DNA of 64,000 bases, taken from positions 186,001 through 250,000 of the forward strand of contig CALKIH010000053.1 of NCBI GenBank assembly GCA_937995335.1. Reading direction: 5' to 3'. The position numbers were made by a program, and so were the translations under genes. The stretch comes from UBA2357 sp002344625. GTDB taxonomy: Bacteria; Pseudomonadota; Gammaproteobacteria; Burkholderiales; Rhodocyclaceae. The notes beneath the pieces are model-generated. The model was given only the letters and a program-made list of their open reading frames with translations. It made no database searches and was not told where the DNA came from. Below, one piece after another: positions 47,211-57,770 of the stretch. Numbering within the stretch: the stretch's first letter is position 1; every line of letters begins with the position of its first letter.

Positions 47211-47930
47211 ATGACTGCCGCGACGCCGACCCGAGACCGCCAGCCGGCCTATCGCCTGATCAAGGACTACGTGCTGGCGCAGATCCACGCCGGGGTATGG
47301 AAGGAAGGCGACGCCATCCCGGCGGAAGAGGCCCTGGCGCGTCAGTTCGGCGTGTCGCGAATGACGGTGAATCGCGCCATCCGCGAACTCGGCGACGAAC
47401 GCATCGTGGAGCGGGTACAAGGGTCGGGCACCTACGTGGCGCAGCAGAAGTACCAGTCGACACTGGTCGCGATCCGCAACATCGCCGAGGAGATCGCGGC
47501 GCGCGGCCATCGTCACCGCAGCGAACTGCAGTCACTGACGCGCGGCAAGGCCGGCGAGGCGCTGGCACGGCAGTTCGGGATCGCCCCCGGCCAGCCGCTG
47601 TTCCATTCGGTGGTGGTGCATTTCGAGGACGAGCAGCCGATCCAGGTGGAAGACCGCCATGTGAATCCGCAGGTGGCGCCGGATTACATGACGCTGGATT
47701 TCGCCACCCGGACGCCCAACGAGTACCTGATGCGGGTGGCGCCGCTGCAGGGGGTGCACTTTTCGATCGAGGCCAGTCTGCCGACCCGCGCGGTCGGCGA
47801 GATGCTGCGGATGCCCATGACCGAACCGTGCTTGGTGCTGCACCGACAGACGCTGTCGCAAGGCAAGGTCGCCTCGGTGGCGACGATGTGGCACCCGGCG
47901 ACGCAGTATCGCTTCACCGGCAGCTTCTGA
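47211..47930 (+). CDS. hutC: Histidine-utilization repressor
   Basis: A 239-residue GntR-family repressor of the HutC subclass. The winged helix is near residues 12-75 (DAIPAEEALARQFGVSRMTV) and the UTRA ligand domain covers roughly residues 95-235. HutC releases the hut promoters when it binds urocanate. It diverges from hutU across 153 AT-rich bases with two palindromes. No strong ribosome site is seen before the ATG, which may keep its level low. Confidence 0.95.
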   Translation: MTAATPTRDRQPAYRLIKDYVLAQIHAGVWKEGDAIPAEEALARQFGVSRMTVNRAIRELGDERIVERVQGSGTYVAQQKYQSTLVAIRNIAEEIAARGHRHRSELQSLTRGKAGEALARQFGIAPGQPLFHSVVVHFEDEQPIQVEDRHVNPQVAPDYMTLDFATRTPNEYLMRVAPLQGVHFSIEASLPTRAVGEMLRMPMTEPCLVLHRQTLSQGKVASVATMWHPATQYRFTGSF

Positions 47931-47962
47931 GCAGGCGCGGAATCGCTTGCGGTAAACGCACG

Positions 47963-47999
47963 AAGGGCCGGAAACCGGCATGCGCCGGTTCGGCCCTTT
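47963..47999. terminator. Terminator hairpin between hutC and bacterioferritin genes
   Basis: The outer arms AAGGGCCG/CGGCCCTT and inner arms AACCGGC/GCCGGTT form a long stem-loop with a loop near ATGC. It lies between two genes that converge (hutC plus, bfr minus), so it probably works in both directions. A short T-rich stretch follows on the plus strand. Confidence 0.7.
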
Positions 48000-48028
48000 G
48001 GGTTTGTGTGCTGCAGATCCGCGGCGGA

Positions 48029-48511
48029 TCAGCCTTCGCCCGGCTCCATGTGCGACTGCAGGTAGTTCGGCAGGGTGACGTTCTCGATCAGGCTTTGCTG
48101 GGTTTCGAGCCAGTCGATCGCTTCCTCGCAGTGCTCGAGCAGGTCCTCGAGCAGGTCGCGGCTGACGTAGTCCTGCAGTTCCTCGCACAACGCAATCGAT
48201 TCGACCAGCAGCGGATGCTGGATTTCGCGCTCGTACTTCAGGTCGCACTGCAGGCATTCGACCACATGCTCGCCGATCATCAGCTTGCCCAGGTTCTGCA
48301 GGTTGGGCAGGCCTTCGAGGAAGAGAATGCGCTCGATCAGTTCGTCGGCTTCCTTCATCACCCGGATCGACTGCTTGTACTGGTAATCGTTGAGTTTTTC
48401 CAGGCCCCAGTTGCGGAACATGCGGGCATGCAAAAAGTACTGGTTGATCGAGGTCAGCTCGTTCTTCAGGACCTTGTTCAGAGCCTCGATGATTTTCTTG
48501 TCGCCTTTCAT
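48029..48511 (-). CDS. bfr: Bacterioferritin, haem-binding subunit type
   Basis: A 160-residue bacterioferritin. Aligned by eye with E. coli Bfr, it keeps Glu18, Glu94 and the haem ligand Met52 (SIRVMKEAD). The ferroxidase ligands are altered: Glu51 is Val, His54 is Glu, and the E-x-x-H pair is Cys and Ala (LEHCEEAID). It therefore looks able to bind haem between subunits but not to oxidise iron. AGGAG lies 8 bases before the ATG at 48511. It follows the second subunit gene by 11 bases, so the two are co-expressed and probably co-assemble. Confidence 0.9.
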   Translation of the reverse strand: MKGDKKIIEALNKVLKNELTSINQYFLHARMFRNWGLEKLNDYQYKQSIRVMKEADELIERILFLEGLPNLQNLGKLMIGEHVVECLQCDLKYEREIQHPLLVESIALCEELQDYVSRDLLEDLLEHCEEAIDWLETQQSLIENVTLPNYLQSHMEPGEG

Positions 48512-48522
48512 CGGTCTTCTCC

Positions 48523-49008
48523 TCAAGCCGGGCTGTTCGAACCGATCATGCTCTGCTGATAATTCTGCAGGCCGACGAGTTCGATCAGGCGCAATTGTTT
48601 TTCAAGATAGTAGGCATGGTCCATCTCGGTATCCTCGAGCTGCACGCCGAGCATGTCGCGGGTCACGTAGTCCTTGGCCTTCTCACAGGCGGCCATCGCC
48701 TTCTTGAGATCGCCGACCACCTTGTACTCCACCGCGAGATCGGCCTTGAGCATGGCGACCACGTCCTTGCCGACGTTCAAGGGGTCGCGCTTGCCAAGGT
48801 CGGGCACACCTTCCAGGAACAGGATGCGCTGGATCAAGGCGCGCGCATGCTGGCGCTCATGATCGGATTCGTGCAAGGATTTCTCGGCCAGATGGCCGAG
48901 GCCGAAGTCGGCATACATCTCGCCGTGGATCAGGTACTGGTCTACCGCTGTCAACTCACCGGTGAGCAGGTCGTTGAGGGTGTCGATGATTTTCTTGTCG
49001 CCTTTCAT
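48523..49008 (-). CDS. bfr: Bacterioferritin, ferroxidase subunit type
   Basis: A 161-residue bacterioferritin, first gene of the pair. The di-iron ligands Glu18, Glu51, His54, Glu94 and the E-x-x-H motif (TEMDH) are present, while the haem-ligand Met52 is replaced by Arg (SDHERQHAR). It should carry iron oxidation in a mixed 24-subunit shell whose haem comes from the partner subunit. Paired subunits like these are known in Magnetospirillum and Neisseria. The start MKGDKK at 49008 is preceded by GAGAGG. Confidence 0.92.
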   Translation of the reverse strand: MKGDKKIIDTLNDLLTGELTAVDQYLIHGEMYADFGLGHLAEKSLHESDHERQHARALIQRILFLEGVPDLGKRDPLNVGKDVVAMLKADLAVEYKVVGDLKKAMAACEKAKDYVTRDMLGVQLEDTEMDHAYYLEKQLRLIELVGLQNYQQSMIGSNSPA

Positions 49009-49305
49009 GGCTGCCTCTCGGAGGGGTTCTAGTCCTCTAAAAGTCGCATGCAAAGCACCAAAAATCAATGTTTGGGCCTCATTTGGTAAACACGAATGAT
49101 TCACGGATGTAGTTTGGCGCAGGGCGGCCGCGGCCTTCACCGGCAGCCGGCGCGCGGTCGCGCCATGCGGGCCGGAGTGCAATGCACCGAATCCGGCGGA
49201 AATCCGCGCGCGGCCATTGGCCTTGCTCGAACCAAGTGCCCGCTCGGACACTCAACGCTGGCCGTCACCCGGATCGTTCAAACCCAACCCAACGGTGTAC
49301 AACCC

Positions 49306-49863
49306 ATGTCCGCTCAAATCCCCTCGACCTCATCGAGACCCGCCGACCGGAAGCGCCGCCGCTGGCTCATGGAGATCACCCTCTTCATCGCCGTGCTGCT
49401 TGGCATCCAGGTCTGGCAATCGCGCGACGTGCCTTCGGGCCCGGCTCCGGATTTTTCGGCCATGGCAGCGGACGGCACGCGCATCAGCCTGGCGGAATGG
49501 CGCGCCAGGCACCCCGGCCAGGCGGTCGCACTCTACTTCTGGGCCGACTGGTGTCCGGTATGCACCGCCCAGCAAGGCAATATCGACGCGGTCCAGGCAG
49601 CGCATCCGGTGCTCACCGTCGCCATGCAATCGGGCGATGCTGCGGCGGTGGGCGAGATCCTCACACGGCGCGACCTGGATTGGGTCACGGCCGTGGATGG
49701 AAGCGGCAGCATCGCCGCGCGCTACGGCCTGCATGGTGTGCCTGCCTTCATCACGATCACGGCTGACGGACGGATTCGATCGGTCGCGATCGGCTACACC
49801 ACCAGACTCGGCATGTACCTGCGCCTGTGGTGGGCGGGACTGGGCGGCGCAGGCGCATCCTGA
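49306..49863 (+). CDS. Membrane-anchored thioredoxin-fold protein (TlpA/ScsD-like)
   Basis: A 185-residue protein with one N-terminal membrane anchor (residues 22-38, LMEITLFIAVLLGIQVW) and a periplasmic thioredoxin domain. The redox pair is Cys-Pro-Val-Cys in FWADWCPVCTAQQ, and the cis-proline is in GVPAFITI. Such proteins reduce or isomerise disulfides in the periplasm, often for copper tolerance or cytochrome c maturation. No partner reductase is next to it. The start at 49306 is chosen because it gives the expected short cytoplasmic tail; no strong ribosome site is present. Confidence 0.85.
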   Translation: MSAQIPSTSSRPADRKRRRWLMEITLFIAVLLGIQVWQSRDVPSGPAPDFSAMAADGTRISLAEWRARHPGQAVALYFWADWCPVCTAQQGNIDAVQAAHPVLTVAMQSGDAAAVGEILTRRDLDWVTAVDGSGSIAARYGLHGVPAFITITADGRIRSVAIGYTTRLGMYLRLWWAGLGGAGAS

Positions 49864-49904
49864 CGATGCATACGAATGACCGCCTCGACCCGCAACGGCC
49901 TGGG

Positions 49905-49937
49905 CAAAAAAAAGCGAAGATCCGCGGATCTTCGCTT
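49905..49937 (-). terminator. Rho-independent terminator of icd
   Basis: A perfect palindrome at 49912-49937 (half AAGCGAAGATCCG) is preceded on the plus strand by a run of A, so on the minus strand a stable hairpin is followed by a T-run. It lies about 45 bases past the icd stop and also ends the convergent thioredoxin-like gene. Confidence 0.85.
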
Positions 49938-49979
49938 GTTCGTCCCGCCGGCGCCATCGCCGGCGGGCTGGATCGATGC

Positions 49980-52220
<2,241 letters not shown>

Positions 52221-52516
52221 TTGTATTCCCTCGTTTTTGATAGATCCGGTTGGGGCGGACTCATTTGCAGGCCCTGCCGCCATGCTCAACACTGGAAACA
52301 GCACTACGCCGCGCGAGAAAATACCATGTATCCCCCCGCCGTGCACATCGCTCATCGGGAGATCGGGCCGGTCAAGGTAGCGGAGCCGTCGATGGTCTGG
52401 TGCTGCAAGGTCTTGCGCGCACGAACGGGTTGCGCTCGGGGTGTGCCCGCGGTCGAACGTCCGTCTGCGTGTGTTCGACCGGCCCGGGCAGCTTCACCCC
52501 AAGCGGCTGCTCGACC

Positions 52517-53440
52517 TCAGAAACGGGTCGAGAAGGTTGCGCCAAACAGCGGCGCGGTTTCGAAGGATTCGTCGCTGAGCTTGGTGCCGTTCGAATTCTC
52601 GACCCGCAATTCGCCCGAGAGCACCGCACCGGCATAGACGAAGAACGACGACGAGGCGCCGAAACGGGTCGACGCCCGCAGGAATACCGGCACGCCGCTC
52701 TCTTCCCCGACGCCGTTCCTGACCGGCCCGTGGTCGCTGAGGCGGAAGCGGATGCTGCGATAGGCCGCACCCAGGCCCACGTTCCAGCCGTTGTCGAATC
52801 GATAGTCGAGCTCGAGCCCGGCCGGGCCGGCCGGACCGGCCGGCAACGGATTGACCAGGCGCCAGCGCTCGTTCAGGCTCCAGTCGACGATGACCAGCGG
52901 CACCAGCCGGTTTTCCTCGATGTGGCTGTATGCTCCAAGACCGAGGCCGAGGCGCTTGTCGGGCGCAAACGAGCGGGTTGCGCTGAACATCGCGCCATAA
53001 ACCAGCGAGTCGCTCCAGTCGGCGCCGTTTTCGCGCGCCCATTCGACCGAAGGCGCCACACCGTAGGTCCAGTCATTCTCGCCACGAAAGGCAAACGGCA
53101 GGTTCAGGCCGATGCGCTGCACATTGCCCCACGGCGCCCCGCCAAACGGCGTGCGACGCGAGAAGTCGTAGTCGATGCCATCGTACTGGAGCGAGATTCC
53201 GCCACGATGCCCCTCGCCGAAACGGGTCTGGGTTCCGAGCCGCACGACGAGACCGGTGGCCTCGAAATCGCCGCCGTTGTCGAAATCGGTATTGCCTTGC
53301 CAGACCGGCGTGACCGATGCGAACGATTCGCGGCTGTCATCCGCGTTGCCGGCGAGCGGCACGAGCATCAGCGCAATCGCCGAGGTCGCCGCAGCGGCCT
53401 TGAGTGTGTAGGCGGACATACCGCCGGAATTCGATGTCAT
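52517..53440 (-). CDS. Outer-membrane beta-barrel protein (DUF6268-like)
   Basis: A 307-residue exported protein. A signal peptide (about residues 9-32, cleavage near AGNA/D) is followed by alternating amphipathic strands with many Tyr, Trp and Gly turns and a C-terminal Phe (FGATFSTRF), the signature of outer-membrane barrels recognised by BamA. The pattern best resembles DUF6268 barrels. No substrate or function is known. GGAGAG precedes the ATG at 53440. A collagen-like PAGPAGPAGL run lies near residue 205. Confidence 0.75.
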   Translation of the reverse strand: MTSNSGGMSAYTLKAAAATSAIALMLVPLAGNADDSRESFASVTPVWQGNTDFDNGGDFEATGLVVRLGTQTRFGEGHRGGISLQYDGIDYDFSRRTPFGGAPWGNVQRIGLNLPFAFRGENDWTYGVAPSVEWARENGADWSDSLVYGAMFSATRSFAPDKRLGLGLGAYSHIEENRLVPLVIVDWSLNERWRLVNPLPAGPAGPAGLELDYRFDNGWNVGLGAAYRSIRFRLSDHGPVRNGVGEESGVPVFLRASTRFGASSSFFVYAGAVLSGELRVENSNGTKLSDESFETAPLFGATFSTRF

Positions 53441-53620
53441 GTTCTCTCCGCCAACCGGCAATCGATTGAATCGCAAGGATGGAGGTACAACACCGCAAAG
53501 CCGCACCTCCGTTGTCCGCACCCTACCCGAATTACCTCGCTGCCGTCCAGCATTTGCGCGCTGCGATACGCGGGATAGCCCGGCGGGTCTGAGTCAGATC
53601 AAATCCGCTTCAATCAGCAC

Positions 53621-53646
53621 TAAAGAATTTTAGCTGATGCCGATAT
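53621..53646 (+). promoter_or_regulatory. FliA (sigma28)-like promoter of the second chemoreceptor gene
   Basis: TAAAGAAT at 53621-53628 and GCCGATAT at 53639-53646 match the flagellar sigma28 elements (TAAA and GCCGATAA), with 14 bases between TAAA and GCCGATAT against the usual 15. They lie 64 bases before the chemoreceptor start. Chemoreceptor genes are typical sigma28 targets. Confidence 0.6.
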
Positions 53647-53659
53647 ATTGGCCGTACGG

Positions 53660-53680
53660 GGTCACGCGCGGCGCGTGACC
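53660..53680. repeat. 21-base perfect inverted repeat in chemoreceptor leader
   Basis: Arms GGTCACGCGC and GCGCGTGACC are exact reverse complements around one G. It lies just downstream of the sigma28-like promoter, at or just after the expected transcription start, and about 30 bases before the gene. It could be an operator or a leader hairpin. Confidence 0.55.
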
Positions 53681-53709
53681 GGTCGAACCTCATCCAGCGG
53701 AAGCTCATC

Positions 53710-55338
53710 ATGTCAGCGCCCATGTCGGTCCGTAAGCAACTCTTCCTGCTCACCGCGGTGAGCAGCGGTCTTTTCATCGTCGCCATCATCGCCGCCATCT
53801 GGCAGATGCAATCCGCGCAGCAGCGCATGATCAACTTCATCGATGCCGAACTGGCGATGGAGCGCGATGTGACATCGGCCTACGCCCAGGGCTTGCAGAT
53901 GGGCCAGGCGCTGCGCAACATCCTGCTCGACCCGACCAATCAGACCGGCTTCGACAACTTCAAGCGGGCGGAGGGCCAGTTCGACGAACTGGCCGAGCGG
54001 ATCAAGGCCAACGCCGCGCTGCTGGAAGGCGGCGCCGACACCGCCGCGGCGATCGCCGCCATCCAGCGTGACTGGGCACCCTTGCGCGGCGAAGTGATCA
54101 GGCTTGTGCGCAACGGCGCCGATGCCGACGCAATGGCGATGCTGGTCAGGCAGGAGACCCCGATGTGGCGCAAGATGCGCGACATCCTGCTGGGCGAGAT
54201 CAAGTTTCTGGCCAATGCCACGACCGCAACCCGCGGATCGATCGTGGGCGAACTCGACCGTGGTCAGGTGATCGCGATCGCCATCGCGGTGCTCGCGGTG
54301 GTGCTGAGCACCGTGTTTGCGCTGTTGATGGCGCGGCGGTTGTTCTCGCAGCTGGGCGGCGAACCCGCCTACGCGGCCGAAGTCGCGCATTCGATCGCCA
54401 CCGGCGACCTGCGTGGCAACATCACGGTGCACGGCGCCACACCCGGCGGCCTGCTCGGCGCAATGCAGAACATGCAGTCGGGGCTAGATGGCACCATCCG
54501 CGACATCCTGAAGCATGCAGACAGCGTGGCCGCCGCGGTGGTCGAGATGCGCGAACACGAAGAACGGATCGAACAGGCCTCGTCCGAACAGAGCGATGCG
54601 GCGGCATCGATCGCGGCATCGATCGAACAACTGAGCGTGAGCATCGGCCAGGTCTCCGAACATGCCGACGATGCGGATCGGCTGGCGGCGACGGCGGCCA
54701 GCCAGGTTCGCGACGGCATGGCGGTGATCACCGAGGCCAACGAGACCATCGACATGATCGCCGGCCGCATGACCGCATCCACGGCGATCATGTCCGAACT
54801 CTCCAGCAGCGCCGACGGCATCTCGACCATCGTCAAGGTGATCCAGGACATCGCCGGGCAAACCAACCTGCTGGCCCTGAACGCCGCCATCGAAGCTGCG
54901 CGCGCCGGCGAGCAGGGGCGGGGCTTCGCGGTGGTCGCAGACGAAGTGCGCAAGCTGGCCGAGCGCACCGCCCAATCCACCCACGAAATCTCCGCAATGA
55001 TCGAGCGGGTGCAGGGCAATGCCAACGAGGCGGTGCGCAGCATGGACGAGGGCAAGCAACTGGCCACCGACGGAACCCTGCATGCGGCGCGGGCACGCGA
55101 TTCGGTCGCCGCGCTCGAACAAAGCGCGTTGCAGGTGCGCGACGTGATCGCGGCGATCACCGGCGCCTTGCGCGAACAACGCCAGGCCGGCAATGAAATC
55201 GCGCAGCGGGTCGAGCGGATCGCCGGCATGAGCGAAAGCAACCATGTCGCGACCGCGACCCTGCTCGGGCGCGCGACCGAGCTGGAAGCACTCGCCGGAT
55301 CGCTGAAACAGACCGTCGGCCGTTTTAGGCTGCGCTAA
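53710..55338 (+). CDS. Methyl-accepting chemotaxis protein with four-helix sensor
   Basis: A 542-residue chemoreceptor. Two membrane helices (LLTAVSSGLFIVAIIAAIW near residues 12-30, and AIAIAVLAVVLSTVFALLMA near 190-210) flank a helical periplasmic sensor of four-helix-bundle type. HAMP follows, then the signalling hairpin with the conserved tip DIAGQTNLLALNAAIEAARA. The ligand is unknown. GGAAG lies 7-10 bases before the ATG, with a second in-frame ATG four codons later. The sigma28-like promoter upstream ties it to the flagellar regulon. Unlike the receptor at 18.9-20.5 kb it has no haem motif. Confidence 0.95.
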   Translation: MSAPMSVRKQLFLLTAVSSGLFIVAIIAAIWQMQSAQQRMINFIDAELAMERDVTSAYAQGLQMGQALRNILLDPTNQTGFDNFKRAEGQFDELAERIKANAALLEGGADTAAAIAAIQRDWAPLRGEVIRLVRNGADADAMAMLVRQETPMWRKMRDILLGEIKFLANATTATRGSIVGELDRGQVIAIAIAVLAVVLSTVFALLMARRLFSQLGGEPAYAAEVAHSIATGDLRGNITVHGATPGGLLGAMQNMQSGLDGTIRDILKHADSVAAAVVEMREHEERIEQASSEQSDAAASIAASIEQLSVSIGQVSEHADDADRLAATAASQVRDGMAVITEANETIDMIAGRMTASTAIMSELSSSADGISTIVKVIQDIAGQTNLLALNAAIEAARAGEQGRGFAVVADEVRKLAERTAQSTHEISAMIERVQGNANEAVRSMDEGKQLATDGTLHAARARDSVAALEQSALQVRDVIAAITGALREQRQAGNEIAQRVERIAGMSESNHVATATLLGRATELEALAGSLKQTVGRFRLR

Positions 55339-55507
55339 GGGGGTCTCGCCGCCGCTCGCCGCGCATGGCACCGGACGCGGCTGCCATGCACCCACAACGC
55401 AACATTCCGACAGCAAATCGATTTGCGAGCTTGGTATCCGATTGCTAGGATGTCATAAGCTGCACTGCTGGCCTGATAAATAAAAACCGCATACTTGGGA
55501 GCATATG

Positions 55508-55630
55508 ATGAAATCAGCTTTGTTCGCATTCTTCGCCGCCGTCCTTGCGCTCACCGGCTGCAACACGATCCAGGGCGTCGGGCAGGACGTCCAAAAAGGT
55601 GGTGAAGCAATCGAGAAGGCCGCTGAGTAA
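55508..55630 (+). CDS. Entericidin-like small lipoprotein
   Basis: A 40-residue peptide: MKSALFAFFAAVLAL, then the lipobox LTGC, then NTIQGVGQDVQKGGEAIEKA. Lipidation at the cysteine leaves a mature part of about 23 residues. This is the entericidin A/B (EcnAB) pattern, including the conserved N-T-x-x-G-x-G-x-D-V stretch. Entericidins are small envelope lipoproteins linked to a toxin-antidote pair in enterobacteria; the role elsewhere is unclear. GGAG lies 7 bases before the second of two adjacent ATG codons, which I take as start. A single copy is seen, not a pair. Confidence 0.85.
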   Translation: MKSALFAFFAAVLALTGCNTIQGVGQDVQKGGEAIEKAAE

Positions 55631-55656
55631 GCCTTATCGAGTGAATGGACAAGGCA

Positions 55657-55675
55657 AGGCCCGGACCCCGGGCCT
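55657..55675 (+). terminator. Hairpin after the entericidin-like gene
   Basis: GGCCCGG and CCGGGCC pair around a short loop, about 27 bases past the stop of the small lipoprotein gene. A weak T-stretch follows. Probably its terminator. Confidence 0.45.
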
Positions 55676-55763
55676 GCCGGTTTCCCGATTATCCGACCTG
55701 TCCGCGACCGCGCCGTCCAGCCGGTTCGGCGTCGCCCCCTCCGCACCGCGCACGACCGTCTCT

Positions 55764-55777
55764 TTGACCCCCGTCAA
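55764..55777. promoter_or_regulatory. FNR/ANR-type binding site before ubiUVT
   Basis: TTGAC-CCCC-GTCAA fits the FNR/ANR/DNR box (TTGAY-N4-RTCAA), and the symmetry extends two bases each side (CTTTGAC...GTCAAAG, 55762-55779). It is centred about 73 bases before the ubiU start, a suitable place for activation under low oxygen. Confidence 0.7.
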
Positions 55778-55843
55778 AGCAAGCCCAACCCCGTAACGCT
55801 AAGGTGGCGGGGTTTTGCACTCTCGCCGGACGGCAACCTTGCG

Positions 55844-56857
55844 ATGACTTCAAACAAGCAGATCGAGCTCGTCTGCCCGGCCGGCAGCCTGCCGGCGCTC
55901 AAGACGGCCATCGATCACGGCGCCGACTGCGTCTATCTCGGCTTCAGGGACGCGACCAACGCTCGCAATTTCACCGGGCTGAACTTCGACCCCGCGCAGA
56001 TGCGTGACGGGATCGCATATGCGCATCGACGCGGCGCCAAGGTGCTGCTGGCACTCAACACCTATCCCCAGACGGGCAACTGGACGAGTTGGACCGCAGC
56101 GGTCGACAAGGCCGCCGAAATGGGCATCGACGCGGTGATCCTCGCCGATCCGGGGCTGATGGCCTATGCCGCCAAAGTGCATCCGGAACTGCGCCTGCAT
56201 CTTTCGGTGCAGGGCTCGGCCACCAGCTACGAGGCGATCCGCTTCTACCACGAGCGTTTCGGCATTCGGCGCGCGGTGTTGCCGCGGGTGCTGGCGCTGG
56301 CGCAGGTGGAGCAGGTGATCGCCCACACCCCGGTCGAGATCGAGGTATTCGGTTTCGGCGGGCTGTGCGTGATGGTGGAAGGGCGGTGCGCGCTGTCGGC
56401 CTACACCACCGGCGAATCACCCAACTGCAACGGCGCCTGCTCGCCGGCGAAACATGTGCGCTGGGAGGCGACGCCCGCAGGCATGGAAACCCGCCTCAAC
56501 GGCATCCTGATCGACCGCTTCGCCGACAGCGAACGCGCCGGGTATCCAACCCTGTGCAAGGGGCGCTTCGAGGTCAACGACGAAACCTATTACGCGATCG
56601 AGGAACCGACCAGCCTCAACACCCTCGAGCTGTTGCCCGAACTCGCCCGTATCGGCGTGCGCGCGATCAAGATCGAGGGCCGCCAGCGCAGCCCGGCCTA
56701 TGTGACGCAGGTGACCCGGGTCTGGCGCGCGGCGATCGACCAGGTCTTGCGCGCGCCCGCCGACTTTCGCCCCTTGCCGGCTTGGATGGCCGAGCTCGAC
56801 AAGGTATCCGAGGGCCAGAGCCACACGCTCGGCGCCTACTACCGGCCATGGAAATGA
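55844..56857 (+). CDS. ubiU: Anaerobic ubiquinone hydroxylation protein UbiU
   Basis: A 337-residue U32-peptidase-like protein. The four cysteines that hold a 4Fe-4S cluster in E. coli UbiU are present as Cys175, Cys182, Cys199 and Cys238 with identical spacing. UbiU and UbiV together hydroxylate ubiquinone precursors without oxygen, using prephenate as oxygen donor. The older YhbU label as a peptidase is not supported for this branch. Its stop overlaps the ubiV start by 4 bases. The FNR-type box upstream fits anaerobic expression. Confidence 0.95.
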   Translation: MTSNKQIELVCPAGSLPALKTAIDHGADCVYLGFRDATNARNFTGLNFDPAQMRDGIAYAHRRGAKVLLALNTYPQTGNWTSWTAAVDKAAEMGIDAVILADPGLMAYAAKVHPELRLHLSVQGSATSYEAIRFYHERFGIRRAVLPRVLALAQVEQVIAHTPVEIEVFGFGGLCVMVEGRCALSAYTTGESPNCNGACSPAKHVRWEATPAGMETRLNGILIDRFADSERAGYPTLCKGRFEVNDETYYAIEEPTSLNTLELLPELARIGVRAIKIEGRQRSPAYVTQVTRVWRAAIDQVLRAPADFRPLPAWMAELDKVSEGQSHTLGAYYRPWK

Positions 56858-57756
56858 ACCCGATGAAATTGTCGCTCGGCCCCCTTCTCTACTACTGGCC
56901 GCGCCAGAGCGTGCTCGACTTCTATGCCGGCGTGGCCGACAGCGCGGCCGACATCGTGCACCTGGGCGAGACGGTATGCTCGCGCCGGCACGAGCTACGC
57001 CTCGACGACTGGATCGAACTGGGTGAAATGCTGGCGTCCGCCGGCAAGGAAGTGGTGCTGTCCAGCCAGTCGCTGGTCGAATCCGAGTCGGACCTGAAAA
57101 CCCTGCGCCGGGTGGTCGAACAAGCGCGTTTCCGGGTCGAGGCCAACGACATGGGCGCGGTGCGGCTGCTGGCCGCCGCCGGGCGCGACTGGATCGCCGG
57201 CCCAGGCCTCAACATATTCAACCCCGCGACCCTCGGCGTGATGATCGAGGCCGGGGCCAGCCGCTGGGTGGTGCCGCCCGAAATGTCGGGCGCGATGCTG
57301 CGCGAACTGCGTGCCACGCTGACCGGCACGCTCGAAACCGAAGTGTTCGCCTACGGGCGGCTGCCGCTGGCGCACTCGGCGCGCTGCTTCACCGCGCGCC
57401 ACTTCAACCTGCAGAAGGACGGCTGCGAGTTCCGCTGCCTAGGCATCAGCGACGGCATCGTGCTGCGCACCCGTGAAGGCGAGGCCTTTCTGACCCTGAA
57501 CGGCGTACAGACACAATCCGCGCGGGTGCACAATCTGCTGGCCGACCTGCCCACGCTCGGCGATTGCGCCGAGGTGTTGCGCATCAGCCCGCAGGGAAAC
57601 CACACCCTGGAGATCGTGGCGCTGTTTCGCGACGCCCTCGACGCCCGCCGCCAGCCCAAGGCCGCGCTCGACGCCAGCCTGGCGCTGATGCCCGAGGCGC
57701 CCTGCAACGGCTTCTGGCATGGCAAACCAGGCGTCGACCAACTGGTGAGCAACTGA
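56854..57756 (+). CDS. ubiV: Anaerobic ubiquinone hydroxylation protein UbiV
   Basis: A 300-residue partner of UbiU. Its cluster cysteines are Cys42 (LGETVCSRRHEL) and the trio in RCFTARHFNLQKDGCEFRC, with the 13- and 4-residue spacing of E. coli UbiV. The ATG overlaps the ubiU stop (ATGA), giving coupled translation. A second in-frame Met lies three codons on. Confidence 0.95.
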   Translation: MNPMKLSLGPLLYYWPRQSVLDFYAGVADSAADIVHLGETVCSRRHELRLDDWIELGEMLASAGKEVVLSSQSLVESESDLKTLRRVVEQARFRVEANDMGAVRLLAAAGRDWIAGPGLNIFNPATLGVMIEAGASRWVVPPEMSGAMLRELRATLTGTLETEVFAYGRLPLAHSARCFTARHFNLQKDGCEFRCLGISDGIVLRTREGEAFLTLNGVQTQSARVHNLLADLPTLGDCAEVLRISPQGNHTLEIVALFRDALDARRQPKAALDASLALMPEAPCNGFWHGKPGVDQLVSN

Positions 57757-57770
57757 ACCGAGGTCTGCAC

